A DNA stretch of 64,000 nt from Sipunculus nudus (taxonomy: Eukaryota; Annelida; Sipuncula; Golfingiida; Sipunculidae), in assembly GCA_026874595.1 (NCBI GenBank), contig CM049306.1, positions 48,548,019 through 48,612,018 of the forward strand, given 5' to 3'. Numbering within the stretch: position 1 is the first letter of the stretch; every line of letters begins with the position of its first letter. The notes beneath the pieces are model-generated. The model saw nothing but the letters and a program-made list of their open reading frames with translations, had not been told where the DNA came from and did not search any database. The translations under genes were made by a program, and so were the position numbers. Positions 24,113 to 36,730 of the stretch are shown here, piece by piece.

Positions 24113-26405
24113 TCACAACATATGAAATATTACCAGGATCCCTGATGCATGGTATACGTTAGCGCAGAAAGAATTTTGATCCAAGTCGCGAGAAATGTGT
24201 GTAATTAACGATTTACAAATTTGTTGGTTGCATCAAAGGGCAGCTCTGTCCATCAGAGCAAAGGCGGATCTAGTCAGGTGACACCTGTTCATGAAAACTA
24301 CCACTTCGATAAGAAATTCATGCTTTAACGTTTCCTCGAATAAAAGAGAACGGCGATGACATCTAATCATAGTAATCAACGGAAAATTAACCTTTGAATA
24401 AAATTAAATTATGGGTATCCATATTAGTGAGATTACCTTTAACGTTTGCATGAACTGTTAATTTCACAATTTCATCAGTTTCCGCTCAAAACCTTCAACT
24501 AAGCAACGGCGACAAGAACATTAGGTGGCGGAGGTACAGAGTATACTTCACTCAGTTTAAGACTGTCCCTCTTAAACTATAATCCTTAAACAGGAACATT
24601 TACTTCTTCTTATTCTTATTATTATCATTTAAGGTCTAAAATGAATGTGGCGGTGTTTTAGTTAAGGGATTTGGATTGTCCCATAAACGCCTAACTTACT
24701 TACGCAAAGATCAGATGTTGACATCCTCTACACACAGGATTAAGAAAAATTGGTTGGCAAATATACTAAATGACGAACCTTCTAAAACGCACATGACAAG
24801 ACAACCAGAGTCGTAGCTCCCCATAATCCGAAATTAAGTTCGAACAACTATGAAAGCAAAATGTCAATGCCTACTCAGTACTGAGACTGGAACCCTCAGT
24901 AATGTCAGACTATAAACCAACTATCTGCCTTTTTACACTAAGTTTTATGGACGTAGTATTTTCCCCTATCATGTAGCAGGTATATAGAAAATTTCACCGA
25001 ACTAATACGATATCATGAATGGTAATGCAGCTTTCAGAAAACAGCAAAATTAAAGAAAGATGAGGTAAAACATGTAATACAAACCATGTTTATAAATGGA
25101 AAACAAGCAGAAAAATTTTCTTTTTCTAAAAAATCGACTTAGTCCATGCAAACTCTTAAAAATATTACCACGCGCATGCGCAGTGTAATTTATGCTTCAC
25201 GTGGACATAATGCAATGCCTCTGAAGGTCTTGACATCACAACTGTCACATAACATAAAAGTTCATAAATAATTGCATTAATGCAATGGAACAATTAACTT
25301 CGAGCACTCGAAAATCCGTCTGTCCAGGTAATGCACGTTGTGCTCGGTACTGCCGTCCAAGGATCAGCCGCTCCAGAAATTGGCCTTGGGGGTGAAAATT
25401 CAGGCATGCACTCATATCATCAGCGCTTGTCCGAAGGTCGGTCGGCTTCACCCGACAACGTAACTGTATTGGTGCGCAACCTTCAAGACTTGGTTACTAT
25501 TTTACATTCCGTGGTAATTTCAATCCATGTCGCTGGTGTTAACAGTTTAACCCTGACTTTTGAGAGTTTTTACCGAATTTAGTAAAAGAGAATCTTATTC
25601 CTTGCACACTATGTCAAGAAGGCCATGTCGGGAAAAAAATGCCAGTCCTCATATAGAGACGTTAAAGGTTAAAACCCGAATTAGCTACATAAAAATCCGG
25701 AAAAGTTCGAGGGTTCATGGAGAATTCCAAACAAGATAGTACTGATTGGCTTACTACCGGGAATACTGATCTCTCCGCCTGGCCAGGGACGTCTGAAATC
25801 GACATGATCACGTGAATGAATAAAATGTCAGCTGCAAAAAGAAAAAAAGGCCAGTCCATGGTTTGATGCCGAAAAGGCCCATGCTGAGGTCAAGTCGCAT
25901 ATGACTATTCATGACTGTCCGAGTTGTCAGTGGAAGGTCATTGGATTTTTGAGCACAGTGAAGTGTTATTCACAACAATCATATACAATTAATGTAGATA
26001 TGCATACATGTTAGAACCTACACATTTGTTGAATTTACGGACAGTAGCAGGACCCTTTATGGCAATGTACGGGCACTCACGAGCTGGACATGTTACGGAA
26101 GTCCCGTTCAAGTCAGTATTTACTTGCACGTGACTGCCTGAGCTATATGGAGGTGTTGTCGAAAGGAGACGTTAATGTATTCATGACGTATATTCTTACA
26201 AACTGTCTGAAATGATATATGATATTTCCGTCTGAAAGCTGACAGTCATTAAAAATACATGCATAATATTAGTGGATTTTTGCCCCTCTGACGTTAGTGA
26301 GTCTTTCGAGATGTCAGAATGCCATGCCTTACAATGATAAGAGCCGCACTGTAAATTTCGTCGACGACGTAAATATTTTAGACATTTTCCATTGCACCTC
26401 CGGGC

Positions 26406-26408
<3 letters not shown>
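24113..26408. other. Unassigned non-coding region
   Basis: No gene, RNA or delimitable repeat was found. Frames are below 85 codons. Confidence 0.45.

Positions 26409-26410
<2 letters not shown>

Positions 26411-26436
<26 letters not shown>
26411..26436. repeat. (AT)n microsatellite
   Basis: Thirteen AT units. Confidence 0.9.
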
Positions 26437-26441
<5 letters not shown>

Positions 26442-27116
26442 ATTCAAATAAACATAATAAATAAATTAGGATAGCATTTACGTATGAAAAGCGTTAATTG
26501 TGATTACATCGGGCCGAATCAGGCAAAACCACCAATATATCAACACGGCCACTGTCCGGTGCCCGAATAAGTGGAAACACACGATATATTCGTTCCTGTA
26601 TCCGGACTGCTTTATATATAGATAGAAACGCAGCACAAGTGTTCACTGTTCTCGAGAGGTCTGCAGTTTGTGCACTCTTTGATGCACAAAGTCCTCTCAT
26701 CTGCTCAGGTGATCCAGACGTCTGCATGTTTTTGTAGTCTTTGATATAAAAAGTCATCCAATCTGCTTAGAAGATAATGGATTTATTTGTTTTACACAAT
26801 TTGGTTTATTCCCTGAGTGCAGAGGAAATCAAAATTACTTTTATATAAATAGAGATATCTTAAATGCGAACATCAGATATGTATTTTATCTTTACTGATT
26901 TTAACCTTTAACATAATCATACATTCTGTTGTCGTCTGTATTTTAGATAAATACAGCTTTACTTGACCGTTAATCTGCAACTTGTCTGTTTACTCACCTT
27001 GTTGACCTGTATATATTTAAATAGGCTCCATAAAACTATATCCTCATGCGTCATGTGGCCATCATCAGTGATAATGAATGTCTATAAAAGCCATGGTTCC
27101 GTTATTATAAATACCC

Positions 27117-27117
<1 letters not shown>

Positions 27118-27172
<55 letters not shown>
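27118..27172. repeat. (TA)n microsatellite, about 27 units
   Basis: A pure TA run. Frames through it are spurious YIYI strings. Confidence 0.95.
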
Positions 27173-27174
<2 letters not shown>

Positions 27175-27728
27175 TTACGAATACCGGTGGCATGAGTTTT
27201 TGACCGTAATACAGAGTTGTTCGCATTAATGATTATACAGTGAAAAATATGTGCAAAGAGTTTTCCATGAAATTAGCACAATCTTCATTGCAAAATATAA
27301 TCTTGGTACTCCGACCGTATTCTAATATTTTTTTTTGTAATTCACATAATGAACAGATTGTATCATTGAAGGTTTTAGTACACTTAGTGCAATTGGTGGC
27401 GCAAAAATAGGCGATTACCGGTGCCATGCCGAACAAGGGATTGCTGATTGCTTTGGGAAGAATTCGAAAAAGATTTTCATACACAGAATTAGAAGTTTGC
27501 CATGCTCTAATTGAAATGACAGTACGAAATAATAAAGAAAATGACCTAGCTAAGCAGCTGGCACTGAGGTAGCCCCAAGCAAGCTATAATTAATAACTTA
27601 GGAATCGTGCAGTCAATGATACACACCGATATATGCCTTACTTTAAGGTGATTTCTGGAATATGTGTCAAAGATTAAAAACACCCTGTTAATTTAGATTT
27701 TAAACAAATATGTCCTTATTAAGGAAAA
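27173..27728. other. Unassigned non-coding stretch
   Basis: Nothing recognised. An 83-codon minus-strand frame (27233-27484) has several Cys residues but no spacing I can match to a known domain. Confidence 0.4.
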
Positions 27729-27801
27729 GGGTCGTATCATACGGGATTCAAACAGAGATCGCTGGCGAGGAGAGCGACAGTTCTGTACCATTGATCGACC
27801 C
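27729..27801 (-). pseudogene. tRNA-like sequence, probable SINE head or tRNA pseudogene
   Basis: On the minus strand the 73-nt segment starts GGGTCGA and ends TACGACCC, giving six acceptor pairs and one A/A mismatch. It contains an A-box-like GATCAATGGTACAGAAC and a B-box-like TGTTTGAATCCCG. The T stem pairs poorly and no clean 7-nt anticodon loop can be drawn, so a functional tRNA is unlikely. It is best read as a tRNA-derived SINE head. Confidence 0.45.
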
Positions 27802-28060
27802 ATTCGTAAGTTTTTATCGCATGCACTGAAATAAACCTATCTGCCTCTATTAAACTCCTATTTGTATACTGGTGACACATATAACAAGGCAAACGTACAA
27901 TACATAAAGTAGTGAATAAACGTAATTAGCATATTGGAGACTGAGATATGGTAATTCACTGGTATACGGGGATATTAAAGTTCCTCAAGAAGAGCCGGAT
28001 CCTAAAAGTGCAAGTCACATGATTATAAATTAACTCAAAAAGTAGCCCGAGGCCATATAT

Positions 28061-28230
28061 TGTGACGGGGTGACATAAAAGCGGACCAAACTGTCTAGCT
28101 AGCGAAGCTTGCTTTGCTAGCGAAGCGGTTGGTACGCCGGACCTGTGCGCCACCGACCTGGGTTCGACTCCCAGAACGGCCCAATGATTTTCCCAGAAAA
28201 TTTTGTCTTCGTAACAAAATGGGGGCTCGT
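28061..28230 (+). mobile_element. tRNA-derived SINE-like unit, copy 1
   Basis: The unit begins tgtgacggggtgacataaaa. It has an A-box-like agcgaagcggttggtacgcc and a perfect tRNA T-arm: CTGGG (28158-28162), loop TTCGACT, CCCAG (28170-28174). A short body with attttcccagaaaattttgt and cttcgtaacaa follows. The pol III-type promoter and the repeat 275 bp downstream support a SINE. The D and anticodon arms are not tRNA-like enough for a gene. Confidence 0.6.
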
Positions 28231-28335
28231 CTAACGTGACGGTTAACTTTGTGGCCCAGAGAATAAGCTCACCAAAGAGTGACTCCTGGGATATTTAGTC
28301 TTGTTCTGATAGCAGAACGCTCTTAAGAGAGGGTG

Positions 28336-28470
28336 TGTTACGGGGTGACATAAAAGCGGACCGAACTGTCTCGCTAGTGAAGCTTGCTGGACTTGTGCGC
28401 AACCGACCTGGGTTCGACTCCCGAATCGGCCCAGGATTTTTCCCCTCAACAATTTGTCTTCGTAACAATA
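28336..28470 (+). mobile_element. tRNA-derived SINE-like unit, copy 2
   Basis: It repeats copy 1 from tgttacggggtgacataaaa through gcggaccgaactgtctcgct and acctgggttcgactccc to cttcgtaacaata. About 25 bases around the A-box are missing (the tagcgaagcggttggta region). It lies in direct orientation 275 bp after copy 1, so the pair looks like a tandem dimer or a local duplication. Confidence 0.6.
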
Positions 28471-29366
28471 TACTTAAGTCGGGTATGGGCTTGACAGGAA
28501 ATATATCATATCGAGCCCGGAGAAATGATGTCTTTCACGGTTCACCAACTCCGTGTTTGCATCAATGGTCAGCTCAACAGGCCAGAACAAAGGCGCATAA
28601 TACAAGTTAGTTGCTTTGGCTCGGTGATCAAACTTTGATTAACAAAATGGTTATTAATAATTGAAAATATATTATGGTGATCCACGGTTACCTCCAAAAT
28701 TTAAGTGGACCCCCGCCAACCCACCGGCCCCTTATCGTGCAAGTTTACATGTCTTTTGAAATGTCTGTGAGTAAAAATTCTTAATATGTATCTCCCAAAT
28801 AATATATCATTGTTATGCCTATCACATCTTATATGTACTCTTGTCAGCATTATGAATGCCTTGATTGCACAAAGAAAACGTATATACTCTGCTTGATCAA
28901 TGTGCTTGAATCATGGTCTATTACAACGCTAGTCTTTATTATTTAACTAATCCGTATATTTCGAAGAATGACATATTTTCCAGATTTTCCTGGGGGATGC
29001 CGTTCCGGGAAAAAATGATCATCGAAAATAATAGATGATATATATAAGTGTTAATGCTACCACATGTGTCTATGAATGCCACATGATTACAGGGAGCTCA
29101 TTTTATCATACATGTTCCCCGCACTATAAATAGTATTCAGCTTTGCGAGTTCACTTGACGATTCTCGAATGTCCGTTCATAATACATTATTAATCTGATA
29201 ACGACAGGAGTGGCAAACAAACATGGCCGAAGCAGTCTGATTAAGGCCCGCGTGCTGCTCAATTTAAGTCAGTGGTGTTTTCCCTACACGATCCAACAGT
29301 ACTGTACAGCGCTGTATATAATGGTTCTGTAACTGTGCTTTATCTTACCAGAAAAAGATTCCATTC

Positions 29367-29367
<1 letters not shown>
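28471..29367. other. Unassigned non-coding stretch
   Basis: Nothing recognised. Confidence 0.45.
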
Positions 29368-29425
<58 letters not shown>

Positions 29426-29436
29426 CATGTATATAT
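29368..29436. repeat. (TA)n microsatellite with ttta and aca interruptions
   Basis: TA run of about 44 bases, followed by interrupted TA units. Confidence 0.9.
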
Positions 29437-29729
29437 AAGTAACCCAAATGACCTTTTTTCTATAATTAGATATGTATTAGGTGCCCACACACCTCCACCA
29501 GAATCCTAGTAGGACTCACGATGCACGAACCTGATTCACAAGGAAGCTTGAGAACAAAGAGTCATTTCCTAATATCCATGAATATCACAATGGAACAGAC
29601 TCCATTAATGGAAAAACAATTATGGCAATCCAGATTACCTTCTAAAACTCAACAGATTGTTCTTTTGGATAATAAGGCTCAGACACAATAATGTACATTC
29701 AAATACACTGGACTGTTCACACTAATTGC

Positions 29730-29900
29730 CAGGGGTTTGAATATATGGGGGCGGGATTTATATCCACCCCACCCCCACTTTTTGGCAAGGGGTAATTGGT
29801 CAAAGTAATCGTCCCCCCGCTTTTCACAGAATAAAGTTTATATATTGCAAATTAAAAATATTAATAATTAGAATTGTAGAGATTTATTAATTAACTACGA
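29730..29900. mobile_element. Possible third, diverged copy of the poly-G family
   Basis: The words gggggcgggatttatatcc, ccccacccccac, ttttggcaaggggta and gtccccccgctttt(c)ac followed by gaataaag recall the start of the 11.3 and 15.7 kb copies (ccctcactctttatccgaatga). The similarity fades after about 100 bp. Confidence 0.3.
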
Positions 29901-30009
29901 AATATTATATCTAAACCTGGACAAAAATTAGCTTGTACTTGAAACATAACACCTGATTTTCTAAAACCTTATTCTTAATTGTAATACATGTATCTTTGAT
30001 ACATTATTA

Positions 30010-30065
30010 AGTACACACACATATATATATATATATGTGTGTGTGTGTCCCCCCCCCCCCCCCCC
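30010..30065. repeat. (AC)(AT)(GT)n followed by a C17 run
   Basis: acacacacatatatatatat passes into gtgtgtgtgtgt and then about 17 C. The dinucleotide part is itself palindromic (acacac-atat-gtgtgt). Confidence 0.85.
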
Positions 30066-31150
30066 GGTAGATAAATTTACGCCACTGCCAACTGCGGCGC
30101 TATGAAGCGCTGTAAACAAAGCTGAAAAAAATTGCAGCGCCGCGCAGCGTTCTCTGTAGCCGTTCCTAACCTTTTGCAAAAGTTACTGGCAGACAAACCG
30201 ACAAATGTAATCAATGCCTGGAGAAATATAAAACCTCGCCTCCTGCCGGTGTTATAACAAGTAAAATAACAATAGATTTTTTTGTTTGTTTGTTTTATGT
30301 AACTGCCAAAAAGTGGTCGTTACAGATACAAGGAAGCATTGTCACTGAGGCTAAAAATACCAACACCCTGATCTTTCAAGATAAATAAATGTTTCCGGTG
30401 AACGGTTTTAAAATTCAGGCAGGTTAAAAAAAACAGTATCAGGCAGTATATTTCTATGTATCCAGTGTGTCATTTGTTCGTACAGTTGATGATTGCTCAG
30501 ACGTTTACATCATCTTTCTAAAAAAATATATACTAAAACTTGCATGCAGTAGAGCGCACAGCTCCGCCAAGGAAAACTTCCTGTTGGATGAGATCGTTCA
30601 TTAGTATCTTACACGGTGCTCTTTTCCCTGACCCATGTAAAAAGGTTTACCCTGTGGCTGACGTCACTGCCAACTTGGCAATCCTCATCTATTACATCTC
30701 ATTATAATATCATATAACATTAATAACACACTTACCTATGAAAAATATTCGTATAATGAATTTAGCGTAGACTGAACCCAAAATAACCTGAACATTCGGA
30801 CATATTTAACCCCGCACGCCATGAAGGAAAATGTTTTCCTTAGCCCTACCAGAAGTGAATGCACAGACAGGTGGGCGTTTTGTGGACGGTCTGCGTGTCG
30901 TGTTTTGCTGCTGGTTATTGATCTGTTCAGGAGAGGTTGTGGCCATTCGGGCGCCGACACGGCTTCATGTCAAAGTCTGACTGATATCCTATTAATTTAC
31001 TTAAGATCGTTCAATCCCAACACCCTTGAGATGTTTCTTCTGCAAGTTCCATTGATATACACGAGATATTTAACTGGTCGTAGACATGACACTTATATTG
31101 TTATACACGGAAAGGTGTGCGAAAAGCAGGGTTTTTGTTACAGAGTCTTT
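30066..31150. other. Unassigned non-coding stretch
   Basis: A 110-codon plus-strand frame (30821-31153) has no domain that I recognise and no splice evidence. Confidence 0.45.
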
Positions 31151-31372
31151 TGAAAGTGATATATGTGTGAATATATATATATATATATAAATATATATAT
31201 GTTTGTGTGTGTGTTTGTATGTGTGCATTATATGTAATAGAGCAGATAATGAAGTGGTTAATATTGCAGTCTATTGAAATGTGATATATATGTATGAATA
31301 TATATAATTATATATATATATACATGTGTGTGTGTGTGCGTGCATTATAAATGTAATAGAGCAAATAATGAA
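31151..31372. repeat. Tandem duplication of about 120 bp around TA/TG microsatellites
   Basis: gaaagtgatatatgtgtgaa ... gtgcattatatgtaatagag ... agataatgaag at 31151-31247 recurs as gaaatgtgatatatatgtat ... gtgcattataaatgtaatag ... aaataatgaag at 31275-31372. The core TA and TG runs differ in length between the two. Confidence 0.8.
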
Positions 31373-34300
31373 GGTTGTATAGGGTTACATGATTTTGTAG
31401 GTTAACAATATTATCTAAGGTAAATGTTAAATGACAAATGACAAATAATATTAAAAATCAAAACAAACATTAAACTGTTTAGCATTCATGAACTAATAAA
31501 TAATGTAAGTTGTCAAGTGTCAGATAAATTAACGAACTGTCATTATTCCATTTTAATCACGAGCAAGCATATAAATACAGAGGCCTTATAGAGGTTGTCT
31601 TAGTAGCTTCCAGAGCCTGGTAATGCGTTTGAGACAAAGAAACAATCAATCGCAAAATCAAATCCCTTTCGCGGAAATGAATATTTATGACCTACCGTTT
31701 ATTGTATTTATAGTAGTGATGCTGGAAGAGGGAGAGCATCGGGAGGCGGCACACTGGCCTGGTACATTTGTCAAGTATCGTGTAAGCGTGTTATAACAAA
31801 TTATGAAACCAGTCTCTCATGGTATGAATAGGCCTATAGACCGACAAGGGACTGGAAAATGATAATGCAAATTCTGGGACGGTGCAACGAGGGAGATACG
31901 GGGGCGGATCCAGAATTTTGGGGGAAAAAAGGGGTCCTACCCAGGTGGACTAATGACAAAACTTAAAAAAGGTCCTAGGATATAGGGAATATAAAAATCT
32001 AGGAAAACTATGACATGATTTGAATTTTTAATATTTGGCATGTTTACGATACCTTCGTCGACTTGGTCTTTTCCGGACTCTGTTCGCTTCCGGAGGCGTG
32101 GACTTCGGTGTAACATTTCCTTGAATTTCGCCCCGATCAGGCTGTGCTTATGGACACTACCGTTCATTTTGGCTACTTCCATGGGACGGAGACGCTATAT
32201 ATGAGAAGGTACACTAACAAACCGCTGTATCACAGACTTTGGTAAACCTATAGCACAACTCCTGAGTTATCCTTACATGTATATCACAGCACCATCATCT
32301 CTTTGTCACCTCAGGCACACAAATTGAGCACAGGTTTATTCTAAAAAATCGGCCCATACGATCCAAGGTAAAAATCCACAGCTTTTTATTCCTCAGTGAA
32401 AGTAACACACCTTTGCTTGTGGGTAGGCAAATACCTGTACAAGCGTGGGTTCGTTGATATATGGCACTATGTTATTTCAGCATTACATGCGCTGTAACTC
32501 CAAAAGTGAGACGCATATTCCTTGATTTGCGAGGCAACAAGAAAGGCTGCAATATTACCACACTAGTTAACATTCCAGTATGACGAATTGACAGCATGCG
32601 TGTGAGGCAATTACCAAACCCGCTAAGCCCATCCTGGTCCCCCAAGATACCTGGTCTCTCAACCGAACGTATCCAGCGATGGGCCTATTGTTTGTCGGCC
32701 GTGATCGAGCAAGGTCTGGTCACGCGAATTCTTGTGCAACATGTACCTGTGTAATATTTGCACGAACTGGGCTCCAGAGGTCAACCTTCTTTGTTTTACC
32801 GTCATTTACTATTATAGCAGATAACAATCACACTCTCAATCCACGCGTGTTACGGCTAGCCACATGCGTACGTGTACTCCGCGGGAATCCCGCTATGTGC
32901 ATGTATACACGCGTATCGCGGACTGCTGTACATTACCGGTGTTGTTTGTTATAAAGCTTGTACCATACAGCCAGCAACTCATTCAATCAGGAAGTCGCTT
33001 TGCTTAAACCCGACCAGACGCGGTTTATTGCAGTGTACGATACACCAGCCCCTCTGAGCACTCTTGGCCTTCACCCCAAGTTCAGATAACCATCGGGTCA
33101 AAGAAAACATGCATCCGAACTCTCAGGAGGGCTATCTGCAATATCCGATACTACCGTGCGCTTTATAGTCTATAGTGAATGCCGTTAGAACACTCAAAGG
33201 AACCATGAGTTTAATATGATGTGCTTATTATGCCGTATCTTCCCATTCAAACGCTGAAGCTAACAAGCCGTTCTGTCTCTGTTTTATCCCGTGTCTGTCT
33301 TTATACAACCAGTATCTCCTGTGATGCGCCAGTTATAGAGGAGGATCCAGAAACCGGGCATATGGCCATGATATCAGCCATCTGAAACAGGTTAAACAGA
33401 CTCATTACGAAATATGACCACAAGACCAGTCAATATATAAAACAACTATAAAAGAGGAACTGAATTCATGCGGGTCTGAAGGTTCATCAGTGCTTTTTTT
33501 TATAAACTATTAAATATTTCAACGTAGGGTTATGTATACAGTTTACATATATAGTAAATATATGTGAACTTGTAAATGATCTAGATGTGGATGCATGTTG
33601 CACAATTATTTATGTATGGGCTGCCTCTCTCGAATGTATGGCTACACATGCACGTCCACACTCGGGAAAAAGCGCTTGTGAAGCATGACTGTTTATATGA
33701 CGTTTATGCAGACAGAAACAGCATTCGGTTTTCTATTCCTAGTACAGTCAGACTGCTTACCGTAATATAATTTACGTACCATTTCTTGGACGTGTCCTTG
33801 CTTTCGGCCCTTGGTCCCCCCGCCTTCGCACACTATGCTCCTCTAGATATAGCATGTCAAGGAGGCCCGCACAGAATATTTGTATCACATTTTCCAGCAA
33901 CAACGTGTCCCAAAGGATTTTTATTCAGCAGAAGGAGAGAATATACACAAACGTGGTATTTGTTTATTTGAATTTTGGTAACTTACATCTCTTGTTATAT
34001 ACAGGAAAAAGGATGTCTCAGAGATTTTATCGAAGAATATATTAATGAGAAAGAACGAATATGCCAAGCGCGGCAGAAAAAAAAAAACAAAAAAAAAACG
34101 AATACGCCATAGGCCTTTACACCTGCGCTCCCTGGTGGATGCTAAAGAGAATACATTCCTTTGCAAGACTTGAACAAAACCTTATATTTTAGGGGATAGG
34201 ATAATTCTGCAAATATTTAGAGAATCAGCTTCGGATACAGGTTTTTAAAACCACGGGGACCCAAACATCGAGGATATAGGAGCTAAGGTACGACAGGGGC

Positions 34301-35684
34301 TGTCCCCCTGCAGTGGTGTACGTAGATGCTTTTTGAAAATTTAGACTAATGCTATTCAATCTCGGGGTTGGTTTGGCAGTCTATTGGATATTTTAAGCGT
34401 ATAAATTTCTTTTTCCAAGATAAGATAGGCCGGAAAAACAGACACGCGCCCCTAGCTCTGCGTCCGCCAAATCCGGTCTTGAAAAACGATCTCCGGAAAT
34501 TAGTCTAATTCCGCATTCCTCCGTCAGATGGGGAGGGATTTCAAAGGAGGTCCCGCAAAATGAAATTTAAAAACACTTCATACATTTGCCTCCAACAAAA
34601 TGTGTGTTTAGTAACTTTATATAGAGGCAAGGCCTTGTAACAGCGTGCAGTAATGGAATCCATGTGCACATGGTCTAGCGCAGACGTTCATGCGTAACAC
34701 ACAGACACACTGACGTATTAACATTTATCTTCCTTACACGTTCATTATATGCACATGTCTGGTCCCTGGTATGATGACCTGTTTTCATCTCTATGGCTTT
34801 TTACTCCGACAGTTTCATGGCATTATGATATAAGGCAGGATAAATCACTGCACTAAAAGTCTTATCAAGCACTTAAACATGTCCCATACTCACCCAGGAA
34901 GAATGTGATCTGTGGCATCAACAACATCTAAACGCCACCTGGTAGGTACAACCAGAACTAGAAAAGTGAAACATGTTATACTAGTATACATGACGAAAAT
35001 AAAATAACATCTCAATCATTGTTCTATCAGACACTGAAACATTTATTTCCATTCTTATGTTGCCTAGAAACAGATTAGGGATCAGCAACACTGGTCAAAT
35101 ACCCAGACTTCGCTGGATATTTTCCTGTTATATACTATTATATACTCATGCACTGTTATTGTTAAATGGTACATACATTATACATACGCGTAGTATAGTC
35201 TATCCCCGCCCCAAGTCGGCTAAATTCGCCAAAATCTCGTTTCCGTGTCGCAGCATCAATATAAAGAGGTTACAAATATCTTGGCTCGGTTAAACTTGGC
35301 TCAGCTGCCATTTCTACTCCTTCAAATGTAGACATCCAGATATTTGCAACCTATCCAATTAGGCCTACTACAACCTGCAATAGAACACTCAGTAATTACA
35401 GACTATTGTCTTACAAATCGGATTTGGAGTAATTTCAAAACGCAACCTCACGAAGGAATCCGGTGGCTTAGCCTTCATTAATACATCTTCCTGATTGTTC
35501 CATGTTGGGCGCCAGCAAAACGAATGGATTTATTGCCGTACTATCTTCCAAGAGATATGAATGAATATTCTTTGAATCCATTGCTCTTCTTCCTGTCGGG
35601 CTACAAAACTGTTCACGTAACGACCGAGCAGAAGTGTAAGCTTGCTTTAAAGTGCCATCAAATAACAATAAGAAATCTGCATTC
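31373..35684. other. Long unassigned non-coding region
   Basis: Frames stay under about 92 codons. The segment gggggcggatccagaatttt (about 31901) is a word of dispersed repeats, also seen as ggggcggatctaagatt at 5343. An A-rich run occurs near 34078-34100. No gene or RNA was recognised. Confidence 0.45.
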
Positions 35685-35985
35685 TAAGGAATGCAAGCCT
35701 CCGCCATATGTGGAACGCTCCCCATTTCATGTTTGCATTTATCTATACGGCCCATTTTCGCAGATTCATTCGTACATAGTGCCTCTTCATTTTTTAATAT
35801 TCCTTAATTACGTTCCTGATCACGCAAAAAATTAATAGTTTTTTTCACTGGTCCATTCCCGAAATGCCCTAACATTTCACGAGATTCCGTTCATGAGAGT
35901 TACGTTGTGAACATCCACACATATAAACACAAACCAGAACGGGGATTAACGCATATAACTCCTGGTAGAAACAATAAGTTATGCC
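35680..35985 (+). mobile_element. CCTCCGCC-ended dispersed repeat, copy 2
   Basis: The copy shares its order of words with the one at 36.3-36.7 kb: gaaatctgcat, gcaagcctccgcc, ccattttcgcagattcattcg, ttcccgaaatgccctaac, atttcacgagattccgttca, gttgtgaacatccacac and catataactcctgg. It is non-coding. Confidence 0.45.
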
Positions 35986-36284
35986 GTGGAATTAAGTTGG
36001 AATGTGCAGACAGTGTTCTCTGTCTGTAAATTTAAGCCGTACTCACCCCAACTCACTGGTTATCTCCTCAAATTATTAAGCCGGTTATGGTTTCTGAAAT
36101 TACTGATCCGATCTTCACGAATTTTCGTTGAGGGTTGAGAATGGGACCAGGGAAGGTGTGGGTGAGGGAGCGGAGGCTTTTCATCCTTCAGCTTATCAAA
36201 TTAAATAAGCTACATCCAATTATATCATGATACAACTTGTTGGCCTATGCGTTTTGCATATGTCGAGTCCATTTTCGGACAATT

Positions 36285-36730
36285 ATATTTTAACTAGAAA
36301 TCTGCATCCCAATGGATACATGCCTCCCCTGACGAGCATAAACATTAAAAAAGCTTCGCGAATACACTGGACACCGTCACTCCGAGGTACTGGGGGCTCA
36401 ACCGTGAACTGAACAGGTGACCGGGACATAATGATGAGGCAGGACCTTCTGTGCATTATTTTCCTTTTTTGCCCATATCCCTAAGCTCATTCGTGCATAG
36501 TTGACCGTAAATATAAGAATATTCATTGATGACGCTCCAGAATTCGGAGAAGATGTTAGATTAACACCAAATTCTAATCGATTCTTCCCTGCCCATTCCC
36601 CGAAATGGGCTGAAAATTTCATGAGATTCGTTCACGATTTATGTTGTGAACAAAATACACATTCGCACACACACAGACACACACACACGAATGGGAATGA
36701 AAGCATAAACTCCTGGCGGAGCCAATTATT
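36285..36730 (+). mobile_element. CCTCCGCC-ended dispersed repeat, copy 3
   Basis: It matches the 35.7 kb copy through gaaatctgcatcccaatgga, catgcctcccc, ctcattcgtgcatagtt, cattccccgaaatgggct, atttcatgagattcgttcac, gttgtgaacaaaatacacat and gcataaactcctggcggag. A (CA)n run at 36663-36690 expands the A/C-rich part near its end. Confidence 0.5.

Noticed and set aside
27729-27801. Functional tRNA gene
   Set aside because: Length and acceptor stem fit, but the T stem and anticodon arm do not pair properly and no usable anticodon loop is seen.
28128-28180. Functional tRNA gene
   Set aside because: The T-arm is perfect, but no matching acceptor stem, D arm or anticodon arm can be built. The unit is repeated nearby like a SINE.
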